DNA of 64,000 nucleotides from CAINVV01 sp963663005 (GCA_963663005.2 CAXXHH010000003.1:496001-560000), one strand, 5' to 3'; positions 49,970 through 60,079 are shown, counted from the first letter of the stretch. A program made the numbers and translations. Notes: a model not told the origin generated them from the letters alone.

Positions 49970-52642
49970 TTATTCTTTAATGTGCGGATCTATCCGATAG
50001 GTCATTCCGCCGTAAGGCACACCGTCGAAAAGAACTGTGATGGTAATATTGTAGTTGCTTCCGAATCGGATGTCCCGGAAATTGAAATTTTTAATTGCCC
50101 TTCCCTTGACCAATTTCGGAGTAATCTGCCTTTCTTCGTTGAACGCAAGAGTAAAAGGTCTTGGCAAGGAGGCGACCCACCTGCTTTCAGAAAGAATTGC
50201 AGGGATAGTTGCCTGGAAGGATACTTTAACGCGCTCCCGTTCATGATTGCGGATCCAGAACGGGTGATTTGCAAGAGAGATTAGCAAGCCTCTGATGCCT
50301 AGTCCTCCGGCTACCGGAGTAACATTCCGTTGTGCCAGATTGTTGTCGTTTGGCACAAGCCGCCATTCGGGTATGGCTCCTGTGATCCTTCCATCGATGT
50401 TGCTGGGATCTCCGTTCGCAGAAACACTGAAAAACATGCACTCATGTCCAACCTGTGACGGCACCCATTCGAATGGCCCGACAACCACACCAACCGCATC
50501 ATTGGCCGCAATATTCGGCGCGTTCAACTGAGGAGTTGCCATGGGAATCCAGTCGGTTGGATAAACAAGTCCAACACCCGGCAGGGCATGAAATCCTTTC
50601 ACCACCACATTTGTAGCGACCGACGTTCCCCTGTTTTTGATACGAACATAGGCATAATTCGTTTGAGCGGTAATCGGATCCTCATGATCTGCACCGCCAT
50701 CAGCAACCAGTCTGTTCCAAATATCTGTACAATTCCAGTGGGTCGGCTGAAATGTGTATTCACCGTTTCTGCCATCATTGATGTAAACATCCACAGCCGG
50801 CGGTGCACCTTCCGAGGTATTAGGTGTCCCGGCTGCACGAAATAAGCCCTGCTTTTCGAATGCCCATCGGATAACCTTGTAATATGCTCCCGATTCATAA
50901 TGAGCAGACGGATTAACCGGATCAAAATCGAATCCGTCGGCCGACTCCAGCGCATGTTCAAAGGCTGTGGCATTGGCAGGATTAGAAAGTGGCGTAAGCG
51001 ACTCTACCGCCTTAAGAATTAAATACGTTGTAAAATTGGCGGCCAGTTGGCGTCTGCCCAGATTGGCAGAATCGCCACCCAGCGACCGGTACACCCTGAA
51101 AAGCGTTGTATTTAGAACTTGTTCGCTGTTATATCCACCCGAGTCATTAGCTCCACCCCATCCCCAGCCTGCTGCCACCGCGCGATCATGTCTTCTGTTG
51201 ATGACAGCCGAGACCCAGGGAAATGTAAGAAAACGATCGGCGCCGGTGAAAGTAGTCTCCGGATCATTCAGTATGGAGGCGAAACTATCGCCGGCACTGT
51301 GAGCAAATCCAAAATTGGGATGACTCACATGATCCCACAAAATTCCATGTCCACCCAATTCATGTAGTACAACCCGCCAATCGCAGGCAATGCCCATTGG
51401 ATTTGCAGCATTGTCGACAGTTGTGGCAAGTTCAAAGTCTACCATTGAAATACCGTCAATACCAACAGTACCACTGCAAGAAGCGTTTATCTCGATGCCG
51501 TCTGCGGTTCCAAACCGACCACGATGATCCACAGTCAGTGGAAATGTTGTGCCGTTAAAATAGGTACTTACCGTGAAACCCCTGTCGCGAACCATCCTGA
51601 AAAATGCATCACAGTGATAATATGCATTTACAGCCGCGAAATTGTTGGTGCGGGCGTCGTAGCTGAAATCGAACGGAGAAGCTGTGGCAGGTGGAGCCAC
51701 TGTAAATGCCTCAACGTCAGAAATCCGGACAAACTCACCCGTTAGAGATTGCTGTCCGCCGACTGGTGCCACCAAACCTGGCAGTGTAACGGACGAACGA
51801 AGCGGATTTAAGGTTGCATTGGTCGAATCGGGCACCGTAGCAAGACTGCCCGAAAGCGTGGAAGGATCCGTGCGGAAAATCTGCCCGGTTACATTGTCGA
51901 TTGCGGCTTCACAATACAACACCTGACCATCCGTCGTTATAATCGCCCTCCAGTTCAGCCGTCCCGATTTTTTCTGGGTCAATGAAAAAAGCATTTCAAC
52001 TGCCAGATAAAAACCACCCTGAACTATATTCTGACCAAGTTCCGGCAGTGGCAACGAAGGGTGAAATTCATCGAACGCAATCCCTTTTGTCTCCTCCAAT
52101 GCGTGGGTGCCAAATCGTTTTTTATTATCATAACAATAAACTACCGGACGATTACCGTTTATCCGGATTGTATCAATAAAATGAGTGTCCAGTCCCAGGA
52201 CTTTCGCCAGAGAGACTCCATCCAACTGAAGGATCTTCTTGAGAGCATCGCCATCCAGCTTGGGTACCTCCATCTTGAAAAAAAGTGTGTTGGTGGAAGA
52301 CAAAATCCTACCGGGATTGTTGCGCACAACTAACGTCAAGCCTGCTGACCATACTGGTATACCTGCATAAGTTTGCGAAAAAGAGATCACACTTCCACCT
52401 TTAACCTCCTTAATTTCATTGTAATATAGAGACGCTCGTTCTGTTGGATTAAAAATTGATTTCAATGGAATGATGCAATTTTTTATCCATTGAGGCTCCA
52501 GGTGGTAAAGCTCAGCAACATCAGTGAGGTATTGCCGCGCCATTTCGAGTGGTTGTTCTGTGCGAACAGAAACAGGCTCCTGGTTGTGATTTAGGAGCCG
52601 TGTAAAACCTTGGTCATCCTGCCAAATCTGGTAATTGTTCAT
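49970..52642 (-). CDS. Large FTP/PepSY-containing metalloprotease-like protein with HExxxH motif
   Basis: This 890-residue protein resembles thermolysin/fungalysin-type peptidases in layout. A propeptide-like region (about 60-125, SVISFSQTYAGIPVWSAGLTLVV) and a PepSY-like segment (about 226-258, RLNWRAIITTDGQVLYCEAAIDNVTGQIF) are followed by a putative metal site, His427-Glu428-x3-His432 (HELGGHGILWDH). The downstream helix AHSAGDSFASIL has His448 where gluzincins carry ExxSD. The spacing is HExxxH, not HExxH, so catalysis is uncertain. A CARDB-like stretch (about 660-720) follows. There is no signal peptide; the protein begins MNNYQIWQDDQGF. It stands alone. Confidence 0.7.
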   Translation of the reverse strand: MNNYQIWQDDQGFTRLLNHNQEPVSVRTEQPLEMARQYLTDVAELYHLEPQWIKNCIIPLKSIFNPTERASLYYNEIKEVKGGSVISFSQTYAGIPVWSAGLTLVVRNNPGRILSSTNTLFFKMEVPKLDGDALKKILQLDGVSLAKVLGLDTHFIDTIRINGNRPVVYCYDNKKRFGTHALEETKGIAFDEFHPSLPLPELGQNIVQGGFYLAVEMLFSLTQKKSGRLNWRAIITTDGQVLYCEAAIDNVTGQIFRTDPSTLSGSLATVPDSTNATLNPLRSSVTLPGLVAPVGGQQSLTGEFVRISDVEAFTVAPPATASPFDFSYDARTNNFAAVNAYYHCDAFFRMVRDRGFTVSTYFNGTTFPLTVDHRGRFGTADGIEINASCSGTVGIDGISMVDFELATTVDNAANPMGIACDWRVVLHELGGHGILWDHVSHPNFGFAHSAGDSFASILNDPETTFTGADRFLTFPWVSAVINRRHDRAVAAGWGWGGANDSGGYNSEQVLNTTLFRVYRSLGGDSANLGRRQLAANFTTYLILKAVESLTPLSNPANATAFEHALESADGFDFDPVNPSAHYESGAYYKVIRWAFEKQGLFRAAGTPNTSEGAPPAVDVYINDGRNGEYTFQPTHWNCTDIWNRLVADGGADHEDPITAQTNYAYVRIKNRGTSVATNVVVKGFHALPGVGLVYPTDWIPMATPQLNAPNIAANDAVGVVVGPFEWVPSQVGHECMFFSVSANGDPSNIDGRITGAIPEWRLVPNDNNLAQRNVTPVAGGLGIRGLLISLANHPFWIRNHERERVKVSFQATIPAILSESRWVASLPRPFTLAFNEERQITPKLVKGRAIKNFNFRDIRFGSNYNITITVLFDGVPYGGMTYRIDPHIKE

Positions 52643-52848
52643 CGTGTAGTTTTTAGTTAAATTGTTGATTAAAGCGGATCAAATAGATTGTTTTTTGTAA
52701 TCATTCTATTTTATGTTTAATGCCAGATATTTTGTTTTGGTAACCCCCTTAAACCTTTATACTTATCACTACACGCTATTTTTTATAGAATCTTTCTAAA
52801 TTATCAAATAAAATTTTGCAGTTTTGGAAAAAATTAAATTCTCTGACA

Positions 52849-53529
52849 ATGAGTAAACTATTTCAATTCGGTGAAATTGTTGATGGGTACCAGGTTCCGG
52901 TACTGAATGAGCGCGAGGTTAGAGCCTCTGCAGGTATTATGTTCTTCTTTGCCTACACGTCTCTTTTGCTGATTCTGTTTAAGGGAAATTTCGTGCCGGC
53001 GAAGTTCTTCGTCTTTATCTTTATGTGCGATTTCGCCGTACGGGTGTTTATCAATCCGCGATTTTCGCCAACGATGATCATCGGCCGATTGATTGTCCAC
53101 AACCAACGGCCTGAATACGTGGGAGCGCCCCAGAAAAAATTTGCCTGGTATATCGGGCTATTTCTGGCGACTTCGATGTTCATCCTGTTGGTAATTATGA
53201 ATACCTACAGCATCATTACCGGACTAATATGCCTAATCTGCCTGATCTTCCTGTTCTTTGAATCAGTTTTCGGCATTTGTCTGGGCTGTATTTTCTATAA
53301 CCTTATTTACAAGGAACAGGCAAAACACTGTCCGGGTTATACATGCGAAATTGACGAACGAGTCGAAATTCAACGAACTTCTACCGCCCAGTGGTTGATT
53401 CTCGTTGTCTTCGTTATTTACCTGTTTCTTTCCATCAAATTATTGACAGCTACCTTCAAAGAAAAGCCACAGGATTTGTGGATAAAATATGGCTTTAAGA
53501 AAGAACTTCCCATTGAAAAGCATGAATAA
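52849..53529 (+). CDS. DUF4395 family membrane protein
   Basis: This 226-residue protein has four to five hydrophobic helices (about 27-45, 50-65, 100-120, 125-150, 187-205). It also has the family features NxRxxRxxAG (NEREVRASAG), a PRFSPTMIIGR segment and a CLGCIFY motif. Function is unknown; in other bacteria DUF4395 proteins sit near rhodanese/thiol-redox genes. The ATG at 52849 is preferred to an in-frame TTG upstream. It has its own terminator. Confidence 0.82.
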   Translation: MSKLFQFGEIVDGYQVPVLNEREVRASAGIMFFFAYTSLLLILFKGNFVPAKFFVFIFMCDFAVRVFINPRFSPTMIIGRLIVHNQRPEYVGAPQKKFAWYIGLFLATSMFILLVIMNTYSIITGLICLICLIFLFFESVFGICLGCIFYNLIYKEQAKHCPGYTCEIDERVEIQRTSTAQWLILVVFVIYLFLSIKLLTATFKEKPQDLWIKYGFKKELPIEKHE

Positions 53530-53534
53530 ACAGG

Positions 53535-53580
53535 AAAAGGGTTGAAATACTCCCAAACGGAACATTTCAACCCTTTTTCG
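53535..53580 (+). terminator. Terminator of the DUF4395 gene
   Basis: A perfect 14-bp stem (53535-53548 with 53564-53577) with a 15-nt loop ends in TTTTT. The A-run on its left could also serve the convergent lipoprotein gene. Confidence 0.88.
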
Positions 53581-53601
53581 CTTTTAAGACGTTTATTCCG
53601 G

Positions 53602-54330
53602 TTACTTCACCAGTTTTGATTCCTCGACAATTACATCGTATTTATAACCGTACCCAAAATCTTTACCGACAGCCAAAACTCCCTCGAAAGTGACGATCTT
53701 GCCAACTTCGACGGTATCCATCGTGGTAATAGTCAGGTCATATGAGCCATTGGCTTCTGTTCCATCCTGCATATGTACCCAATTCTTGCCCATGATCTCC
53801 GGACTGAATTTCACCACCTGACCAGTTATTTTGACCTTCTTACCGGAATAATTACCCGGATTAGCGAATATTTCCGACAATTTCACACCGCCACTAACCG
53901 GTTCAACTTTGATGCCATCGACTTTTTCAAGGTTCTGCTTTCCCTTCGTGGTTAACACCGGTGCTTTCTTCTCCTGCAGTGGCTGGTCACTTAACTCCAT
54001 AATAAACTGAATACTCTCGAAGACACGATTCAGCTCTTTGCTCTTGAAGTTGGTCATCTCCATGCCCTCTTTGTAATAATATGTTTTGCCTTTTACCGCT
54101 TCGAAGCGGGTCACAGCTGCCCAATATTCTTTTGCCCCCTCAGTCAGTAGCAGGTAGGTATAACCGCTCGTCTGGATCACATCTTTGGCCACTACGGTAT
54201 GCATTGGAACGGCTGCAGAAGGTTGGGCTGCAGTTTCGGTAGAGGGCTTATTTTCAGTCTTTTTTACTTTGGCATTGTTACATCCTGCTAACAGAGCCAA
54301 CGCAAGAATTAAATAGGAAAATGATTTCAT
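53602..54330 (-). CDS. Lipoprotein with OB-fold-like C-terminal domain
   Basis: This 242-residue protein starts with a lipoprotein signal (lipobox LLAGC, Cys near residue 19). A low-complexity linker and a middle domain (VIQTSGYTYLLL...KGKTYYYKEGMEM) follow. The C-terminal OB-fold-like domain reads VKITGQVVKFSPEIMGKNWVHMQDGT...VTFEGVLAVGKDFGYGYKYDVIVEES. It lies 68 bp downstream of the cytochrome c maturation gene on the same strand, a frequent arrangement, so a role in that process is possible but unproven. The ATG at 54330 directly precedes the signal. Confidence 0.78.
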   Translation of the reverse strand: MKSFSYLILALALLAGCNNAKVKKTENKPSTETAAQPSAAVPMHTVVAKDVIQTSGYTYLLLTEGAKEYWAAVTRFEAVKGKTYYYKEGMEMTNFKSKELNRVFESIQFIMELSDQPLQEKKAPVLTTKGKQNLEKVDGIKVEPVSGGVKLSEIFANPGNYSGKKVKITGQVVKFSPEIMGKNWVHMQDGTEANGSYDLTITTMDTVEVGKIVTFEGVLAVGKDFGYGYKYDVIVEESKLVK

Positions 54331-54398
54331 GATATTCAATTAAAAAGTTGAGAATTATAGGTGTAGGGGTAACCCTTCGTGGTCGCCCATATTGATCG

Positions 54399-57098
54399 CT
54401 ATTCGTTTTTGAGATCTAATTTTGAAAGATTTCCGTGAGCCTTCCAGGCGATACCACCAACCACGATGATAACCGCAACCAGTGCCAAAGGGAAAGATGT
54501 CGCACTTCCGCTTCCGTAGGAATGAAGTCCGGAGAGGTAATAATTTACTCCCAGATAGGTCATCAGCACGCAAAGTAGTCCGGCGACAGATGCCAAATTG
54601 ACGGCGAACCATCCGCGATAGCCGGGCATCAGGCGCATGTGCGTGATGAAAGCGTAAACAAGAATGGTTACCAGCGACCAGGTTTCTTTCGGATCCCATC
54701 CCCAGTACCGGCCCCAGGATTCATTTGCCCAGATGGCACCGAGGAATGTTCCAATCGTAAGGAGATATAACCCAAGAATCATGGATGCTTCGTTGATCCA
54801 GGTCATGTGACGAATATTACGCTGAACCCGCTCTTTGCTGTTTGGTTTCACCAGACTGGCAAGTAGTAAATTCAACAATCCAATGATAGCGCTCACTCCA
54901 AGAAAACCATAACTTGCGGTAATAACTGCCACGTGAAGTGCCAGCCAGTACGATTTCAATACCGGTACGAGGTTTGTAATTTCGGGATTCAGCCAACTCA
55001 TCTGAGCCACAAAAAGTGTCAGTCCGGAAAGTAAGGCAGCTGCACCCATAACCATTGGGTTACGGCGGGCAAAGATCAGTCCGGCAAGCATACCAGCCCA
55101 GGCGATATAGATCATCGACTCATACCCATCGCTCCAAGGCATGTGGTTGGCAATGTAGCCACGGGTTATCAGGCCGAGGGTGTGCAGCGCAAATCCAACT
55201 AAAAAGATCCATCCGGTATATTTGACGATTTTCGGACTCATAGAACCGTCGGTAAGCAGCGCTCTGAAATAGAAAATCATAAGGACCATACCAGCCAAAA
55301 GATACAAGAATGAAAGATCTCTGAAAATATTGATACGATTGTACAGGATCTCCAGGTTTTGCTTGGCCGCCCCCGGAATAAGTTCTGATCCGAGTTTGTG
55401 CTGAAACTGATCGATCAAGGCAAGATCGGCTTTCTGACGATTAAGATCGTTGCTTTGAACGGCATTCATGTAATCATTGAAGACTTTCATCATCATCGCT
55501 CCGGAAGTAGTTGCAGGAGCTGTGGTTAAATCTTCCCATGTTGTATTTGTCTTGTCAGAGGAAGGAAACAACCTCAGCATCTCTCCTTTAAACGTCAGAT
55601 AGGTAACATTGAGCCGGTCGTCGACCTTGATAATGGCATTGTCAAAGGTACCCCGTTGCGAGGGCTGCTTAGCAAAAGCCTCGCTCACTGCCTTTTGCAT
55701 TTTGTAATTACCCTGTGCGTCAAAGAAATCGGCAAATGACGCCGTACCGGAAGAGACTCCCAGCAGCTGCTCGATCTTGCTGTCGGACAGGACAATCATC
55801 GGAACTTTTTGCCACTCCTGCTGATAAACCATCATACTGAGAACAGCCTGCTCAGGAGATAACCCGTTCAGGCTCTCTTGCCTGGAGATTTTCATGATGA
55901 CCTCATAGGCCAGCGTGCTAAAAGGTTTTACCCTTCCATCGTGACCTTGTATCCAAACTTTGGCAAACTCGTTAGCGGCCTCTTTGGAAACTTCCGCCCC
56001 GTCAGCCCTGCCGCTAAAGAAAAACAGGGAAAGTACCAACATTGCCGAAACGGGTTTCGCTGCTTTTTGCATCAGGCGATAGAAGTAGCTCTTTTTGTGA
56101 AAGATAGAGAGCAGGATAGCGCCGAACAATAAAATATATCCTAAATATGTGAGAATGGTGCCAGGCATATCCTTGTTAACAGAAAGAATAGTGCCTTTCT
56201 CGTCCTGGTCAAATGAAGATTGATAAAACCGGTACCCTCTGTGTTTTAACACGTTATTCATGTAAATAGAAAAGTCCATGTTAACACCCTGCTCTTTGTC
56301 GACCAACGTAACTTCGCTGCGGTACGACGACGGACTCATGGATCCCGGATAACGAAGTAGCTGAAAGTCTTTCAGGTGAATGGCGAACGGTAAAGCCTCC
56401 ACCTTAGGGCCGATCCACATTTCATAATCAGCGCCATCAAACTGGCCTTTTGCGGATGAGGCCGTTCCATCATCGCTGATAAAAACGGAAACAAACTCCT
56501 CTTTGGAACCATCAGATAAACTAATTTTGGCACCTTTGCCTTGCCGGGCCATACCTCCGGCGGAAGGATCCGCCTGCATATTCGGAAGAAAATCAACCGA
56601 ATGCGCTCTAATTTTCTTGCCGTTTATCTCGAAGATTGCATTAACGGCACCCTTGGAAAATGGCGTCAACAACACCTTTTGTTCAGCTTCCAAATGCTGA
56701 TCTCCCTGAGATAACAACATATGAAAATATTGATCGGAAGAGATTAGCTCGGAAGAGGACTCCCCTTCTCGTATGTGTATTGTACCTTCCTCCCCTATAT
56801 ATCTGGTAACACCGGCGCCGATAACCATCACAATGAAAGCAAGATGGAAAAGTCCGATCGTCATTTTCTCCATTTTGTAGAGTCGGTTCCGGAAATAGAT
56901 GACTCCCATGGCAATGGAAAGAAAGAGAAGTAACAGCTCAAACCATGTTGATCCATAGACCAAAGCTTTTGCAGCTTCGGCTCCGTTAGCGCTTTCCACG
57001 AAAGTGGCAAAACCCAGAACAACAGCCAACAAAAGCAGGGCAAAACCTGCAGTTGTAATGGAAAATATATTCTTTTTCAATTGAGCGATCATATTCAT
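54399..57098 (-). CDS. ccsBA: Cytochrome c biogenesis protein CcsBA (ResB-ResC fusion)
   Basis: This 899-residue membrane protein is a system II heme exporter and cytochrome c synthase in one chain. The N-terminal part (about 1-350) is ResB/CcsB-like with helices near 15-35, 50-70, 85-100 and 325-345 around a periplasmic domain. The C-terminal CcsA part (about 600-890) has the heme-handling WWD-type motif WGRYWGWDPKETWS and periplasmic His residues in HMPWSDGYES, SYWLALHVAVITASYG and ITHMRL. It implies c-type cytochromes and an anaerobic or microaerobic respiratory chain. Confidence 0.93.
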   Translation of the reverse strand: MNMIAQLKKNIFSITTAGFALLLLAVVLGFATFVESANGAEAAKALVYGSTWFELLLLFLSIAMGVIYFRNRLYKMEKMTIGLFHLAFIVMVIGAGVTRYIGEEGTIHIREGESSSELISSDQYFHMLLSQGDQHLEAEQKVLLTPFSKGAVNAIFEINGKKIRAHSVDFLPNMQADPSAGGMARQGKGAKISLSDGSKEEFVSVFISDDGTASSAKGQFDGADYEMWIGPKVEALPFAIHLKDFQLLRYPGSMSPSSYRSEVTLVDKEQGVNMDFSIYMNNVLKHRGYRFYQSSFDQDEKGTILSVNKDMPGTILTYLGYILLFGAILLSIFHKKSYFYRLMQKAAKPVSAMLVLSLFFFSGRADGAEVSKEAANEFAKVWIQGHDGRVKPFSTLAYEVIMKISRQESLNGLSPEQAVLSMMVYQQEWQKVPMIVLSDSKIEQLLGVSSGTASFADFFDAQGNYKMQKAVSEAFAKQPSQRGTFDNAIIKVDDRLNVTYLTFKGEMLRLFPSSDKTNTTWEDLTTAPATTSGAMMMKVFNDYMNAVQSNDLNRQKADLALIDQFQHKLGSELIPGAAKQNLEILYNRINIFRDLSFLYLLAGMVLMIFYFRALLTDGSMSPKIVKYTGWIFLVGFALHTLGLITRGYIANHMPWSDGYESMIYIAWAGMLAGLIFARRNPMVMGAAALLSGLTLFVAQMSWLNPEITNLVPVLKSYWLALHVAVITASYGFLGVSAIIGLLNLLLASLVKPNSKERVQRNIRHMTWINEASMILGLYLLTIGTFLGAIWANESWGRYWGWDPKETWSLVTILVYAFITHMRLMPGYRGWFAVNLASVAGLLCVLMTYLGVNYYLSGLHSYGSGSATSFPLALVAVIIVVGGIAWKAHGNLSKLDLKNE

Positions 57099-57175
57099 AA
57101 GAGGAAAATGAAAAGTGAAAAATGAAAAGTGAACGATTGATCGGCAAAAATAAGAAAAAAGGAATGGTAAAATAT

Positions 57176-57205
57176 AAAAATGGAGCCCCGAAAGACTCCA
57201 TTTTT
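57176..57205. terminator. Terminator of ppdK
   Basis: AAAAATGGAG (57176-57185) pairs with CTCCATTTTT (57196-57205) around a 10-nt loop. On the minus strand it is followed by TTTTTATATTTT, so it ends ppdK. Confidence 0.82.
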
Positions 57206-57252
57206 GTAATTATTACAATTTAGATCTGTTTTAAAAAGATCTAAACAGGAAA

Positions 57253-59964
57253 TTATGCATTCTTTTTAACGTTAGCCTGGGCAGCAGCCAATCGCGCGAT
57301 CGGAACGCGGAATGGTGAACAACTTACGTAATCCAATCCAACTTTGTCGCAGAATTCAACAGAACTAGGCTCTCCGCCATGTTCGCCGCAGATACCCATT
57401 TTCAAATTTGGCTTGGTTGAACGGCCTTTTGTAACAGCCATCTCAACTAAAAGACCAACTCCGTGCTGATCCAGAATCTGGAACGGATCGTTTTTCAGGA
57501 TACCCCTGTCCAGATAATCAGGAAGGAATTTCCCTGCATCGTCGCGGGAGAATCCCATGGTCATCTGGGTAAGGTCGTTGGTTCCGAAAGAGAAGAAATC
57601 AGCCTCTTTGGCAATTCCCTCGGCGGTAAGCGCTGCTCTTGGAACCTCGATCATCGTACCTACCAGGTAATCAATCTTGTCGTTACGTTCGGCGAAAACA
57701 GTTTGGATGGTAGCGTGAATCACGTCGGTTTGATTTTTCAACTCGGCGATGGTACCAACCAGCGGAACCATGATTTCCGGACGGGCATCAATTCCTTTGG
57801 CCTTCAGATTCAGTGCTGCTTCGATAATCGCGCGAGCCTGCATCTCAGTGATTTCAGGGTATGTGATTCCCAAACGGCAACCGCGGTGACCCAACATCGG
57901 ATTGAATTCTTCCAGGTCGGCCACTTTCATTTTGATCTGATCCATTGTAAGCCCCATCTCGTCGGCCAACTCTTTTTGCATTGATTGTTCGTGAGGAACA
58001 AATTCGTGCAATGGCGGATCCAGCAAACGAACTGTAACACCATATCCAGCCATTGCTTCGAAGATACCTTCAAAGTCGGCACGTTGATATGGGAGAAGTT
58101 TTGCAAGCGCCTCTTTTCTGCCTTCGATGCTGGAAGAGAGGATCATTTCGCGCATCGCTTTGATACGGGCGCCTTCGAAGAACATGTGTTCAGTACGGCA
58201 AAGACCGATTCCCTTCGCACCAAACTGGCGTGCTTTTTTAGCATCAGAAGGAGTATCGGCGTTTGTGCGAACCGACATGCGGGTATATTTGTCTGCCAGC
58301 TCCATGATTTTAGCAAAATCGTCGCTGATAGTAGCTTCCTGAGTCATAACTTTTCCGTCGAAGACCTCGCCGGTAGAACCATTCAGCGAAATCCAGTCGC
58401 CTTCCTGGTAAACTTTACCACTGGCTTCCATGGTGCGTGTCTTGTAGTTGATGCGAAGGGCGCCCGCGCCGGAGACGCAGCATTTTCCCATTCCGCGCGC
58501 TACAACTGCAGCGTGTGACGTCATACCTCCACGAGCGGTAAGGATACCACGGGCAATGTTCATACCTTCCAAATCTTCCGGAGAGGTTTCAATTCTTACC
58601 AGGATAGAGTTTTCATAATTTTTTGCCTCATCAGCAAAGAAAACGATCTGGCCTGTAGCTGCTCCCGGGGAAGCAGGAAGACCCTTGGCAATCAATTTAG
58701 CTGACTTAAGCGCACTGACATCAAAAACAGGGTGAAGCAACTCATCCAGTTTGTTCGGCTCAACGCGTAACATGGCCGTTTTTTCGTCAATTTTTCCTTC
58801 GCTCAGAAGGTCGACAGCAATTTTCAACATGGCGGCACCGGTACGTTTACCGTTACGGGTCTGCAGCAACCACAATTTACCATCCTGAATGGTAAATTCG
58901 ATGTCCTGCATATCTTTATAGTGACCTTCGAGTTTCTCCTGGATTTCCATCAACTGCGTATAAGCGGCTGGCATGGTCTCTTCCAGTGACGGAAATTTAG
59001 AGGCACGATCTTCTTCTGTTACATTTTGCAGTTCTGCCCATCTTGTGGATCCAATCTTTGTAATTTGCTGCGGAGTACGGATACCTGCAACAACATCTTC
59101 ACCCTGCGCATTGATCAGGTATTCACCGATAAACATATTTTCACCTGTAGACGCATCACGGGTAAATCCTACGCCAGTGGCCGAATTTCCGCCCATGTTT
59201 CCAAATACCATGGCCTGTACGTTAACAGCTGTTCCCCACTCTACCGGGATATTATTGAGTTTTCTGTAGTAGATGGCACGATCGTTCATCCAGCTTTCGA
59301 AAACGGCAGCTACTGCACCCCAGAGTTGTTCCCATGGATCGATAGGGAAATCTTTCCCTGTAACTTTCAAAACGGCGGCTTTAAAGCGGGCAACCAGTGT
59401 TTTCAGGTTATCCACAGTGAATTCAGTATCTTCTTTGATACCAACTTCCTCTTTCATGTGTTCGATGATCTCTTCGAAAGGATCAATATCCGTTTTACTG
59501 TGAGGCTTCATTCCCAAAACAACGTCTCCATACATCTGAACGAAACGACGGTAAGAGTCCCAGGCAAAACGAGGATTTCCGGATTTCAAAGCAATACCTT
59601 CAACGGCGAGGTCATTCAATCCGAGGTTAAGAATTGTGTCCATCATACCCGGCATGGAAGCCCTGGCGCCTGAACGAACCGATACAAGACAAGGATTTTC
59701 TTTGGAACCAAATTTGGTTTTTGTAATATCTTCGATGTAAGCAACGGCTGCCTGAACTTCTTTTTCAATCAAGGCAAAGGCTGCCTTTCTTCCCTTTTCA
59801 GTAAATTCCGTGCAAACTTCGGTGGTAATTGTAAATCCCGGAGGAACCGGAACACCGATCAGATTCATCTCAGCAAGGTTAGCACCTTTGCCACCCAACA
59901 AGTTTTTCATTTCCGCACGGCCTTCTGCCTGACCGTTGCCGAATGTATAAACGTACTTCGTCAT
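57253..59964 (-). CDS. ppdK: Pyruvate, phosphate dikinase
   Basis: PPDK interconverts pyruvate, ATP and phosphate with PEP, AMP and pyrophosphate. The 903-residue protein has the ATP-grasp domain (LLGGKGANLAEM, SVRSGARASMPGMMDTILN). The swivelling phospho-His domain (GGMTSHAAVVARGMGKCCVSG) and the PEP/pyruvate barrel (GIGLCRTEHMFF, MLGHRGCRLG, SFGTNDLTQMTMGFSRDD, CGEHGGEPSS) are both complete. It differs clearly from the 1406-residue PPDK_N protein, which lacks the last two domains. It is typical of anaerobes with PPi-linked glycolysis. Confidence 0.97.
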   Translation of the reverse strand: MTKYVYTFGNGQAEGRAEMKNLLGGKGANLAEMNLIGVPVPPGFTITTEVCTEFTEKGRKAAFALIEKEVQAAVAYIEDITKTKFGSKENPCLVSVRSGARASMPGMMDTILNLGLNDLAVEGIALKSGNPRFAWDSYRRFVQMYGDVVLGMKPHSKTDIDPFEEIIEHMKEEVGIKEDTEFTVDNLKTLVARFKAAVLKVTGKDFPIDPWEQLWGAVAAVFESWMNDRAIYYRKLNNIPVEWGTAVNVQAMVFGNMGGNSATGVGFTRDASTGENMFIGEYLINAQGEDVVAGIRTPQQITKIGSTRWAELQNVTEEDRASKFPSLEETMPAAYTQLMEIQEKLEGHYKDMQDIEFTIQDGKLWLLQTRNGKRTGAAMLKIAVDLLSEGKIDEKTAMLRVEPNKLDELLHPVFDVSALKSAKLIAKGLPASPGAATGQIVFFADEAKNYENSILVRIETSPEDLEGMNIARGILTARGGMTSHAAVVARGMGKCCVSGAGALRINYKTRTMEASGKVYQEGDWISLNGSTGEVFDGKVMTQEATISDDFAKIMELADKYTRMSVRTNADTPSDAKKARQFGAKGIGLCRTEHMFFEGARIKAMREMILSSSIEGRKEALAKLLPYQRADFEGIFEAMAGYGVTVRLLDPPLHEFVPHEQSMQKELADEMGLTMDQIKMKVADLEEFNPMLGHRGCRLGITYPEITEMQARAIIEAALNLKAKGIDARPEIMVPLVGTIAELKNQTDVIHATIQTVFAERNDKIDYLVGTMIEVPRAALTAEGIAKEADFFSFGTNDLTQMTMGFSRDDAGKFLPDYLDRGILKNDPFQILDQHGVGLLVEMAVTKGRSTKPNLKMGICGEHGGEPSSVEFCDKVGLDYVSCSPFRVPIARLAAAQANVKKNA

Positions 59965-60013
59965 AAATTAATAGTATTTGGTTTGAGAATTACTACACTT
60001 TAAAAATTGCCTG

Positions 60014-60021
60014 CAAAGTTA
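60014..60021 (-). promoter_or_regulatory. -7 box upstream of ppdK
   Basis: On the minus strand this is TAACTTTG (TAnnTTTG), 50 bp before the ATG. Confidence 0.55.
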
Positions 60022-60056
60022 AAATTTATAACTTAAGGATTTAATGATATTTACCC

Positions 60057-60064
60057 TAAATTTG
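60057..60064 (+). promoter_or_regulatory. -7 box upstream of the DUF2520 gene
   Basis: TAAATTTG (TAnnTTTG) lies 16 bp before the ATG, giving a very short leader. Confidence 0.55.
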
Positions 60065-60079
60065 CAAAAAATTAAATGA

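Noticed and set aside
57463..58518. Two back-to-back open frames (173 and 177 codons) on the plus strand inside ppdK
   Set aside because: They lie wholly antisense to a complete, highly conserved ppdK and show no domain motifs. They are a by-product of its codon usage.
59026..59673. 215-codon plus-strand open frame opposite ppdK
   Set aside because: Same reason: it is antisense to conserved PPDK sequence and has no recognisable protein features.
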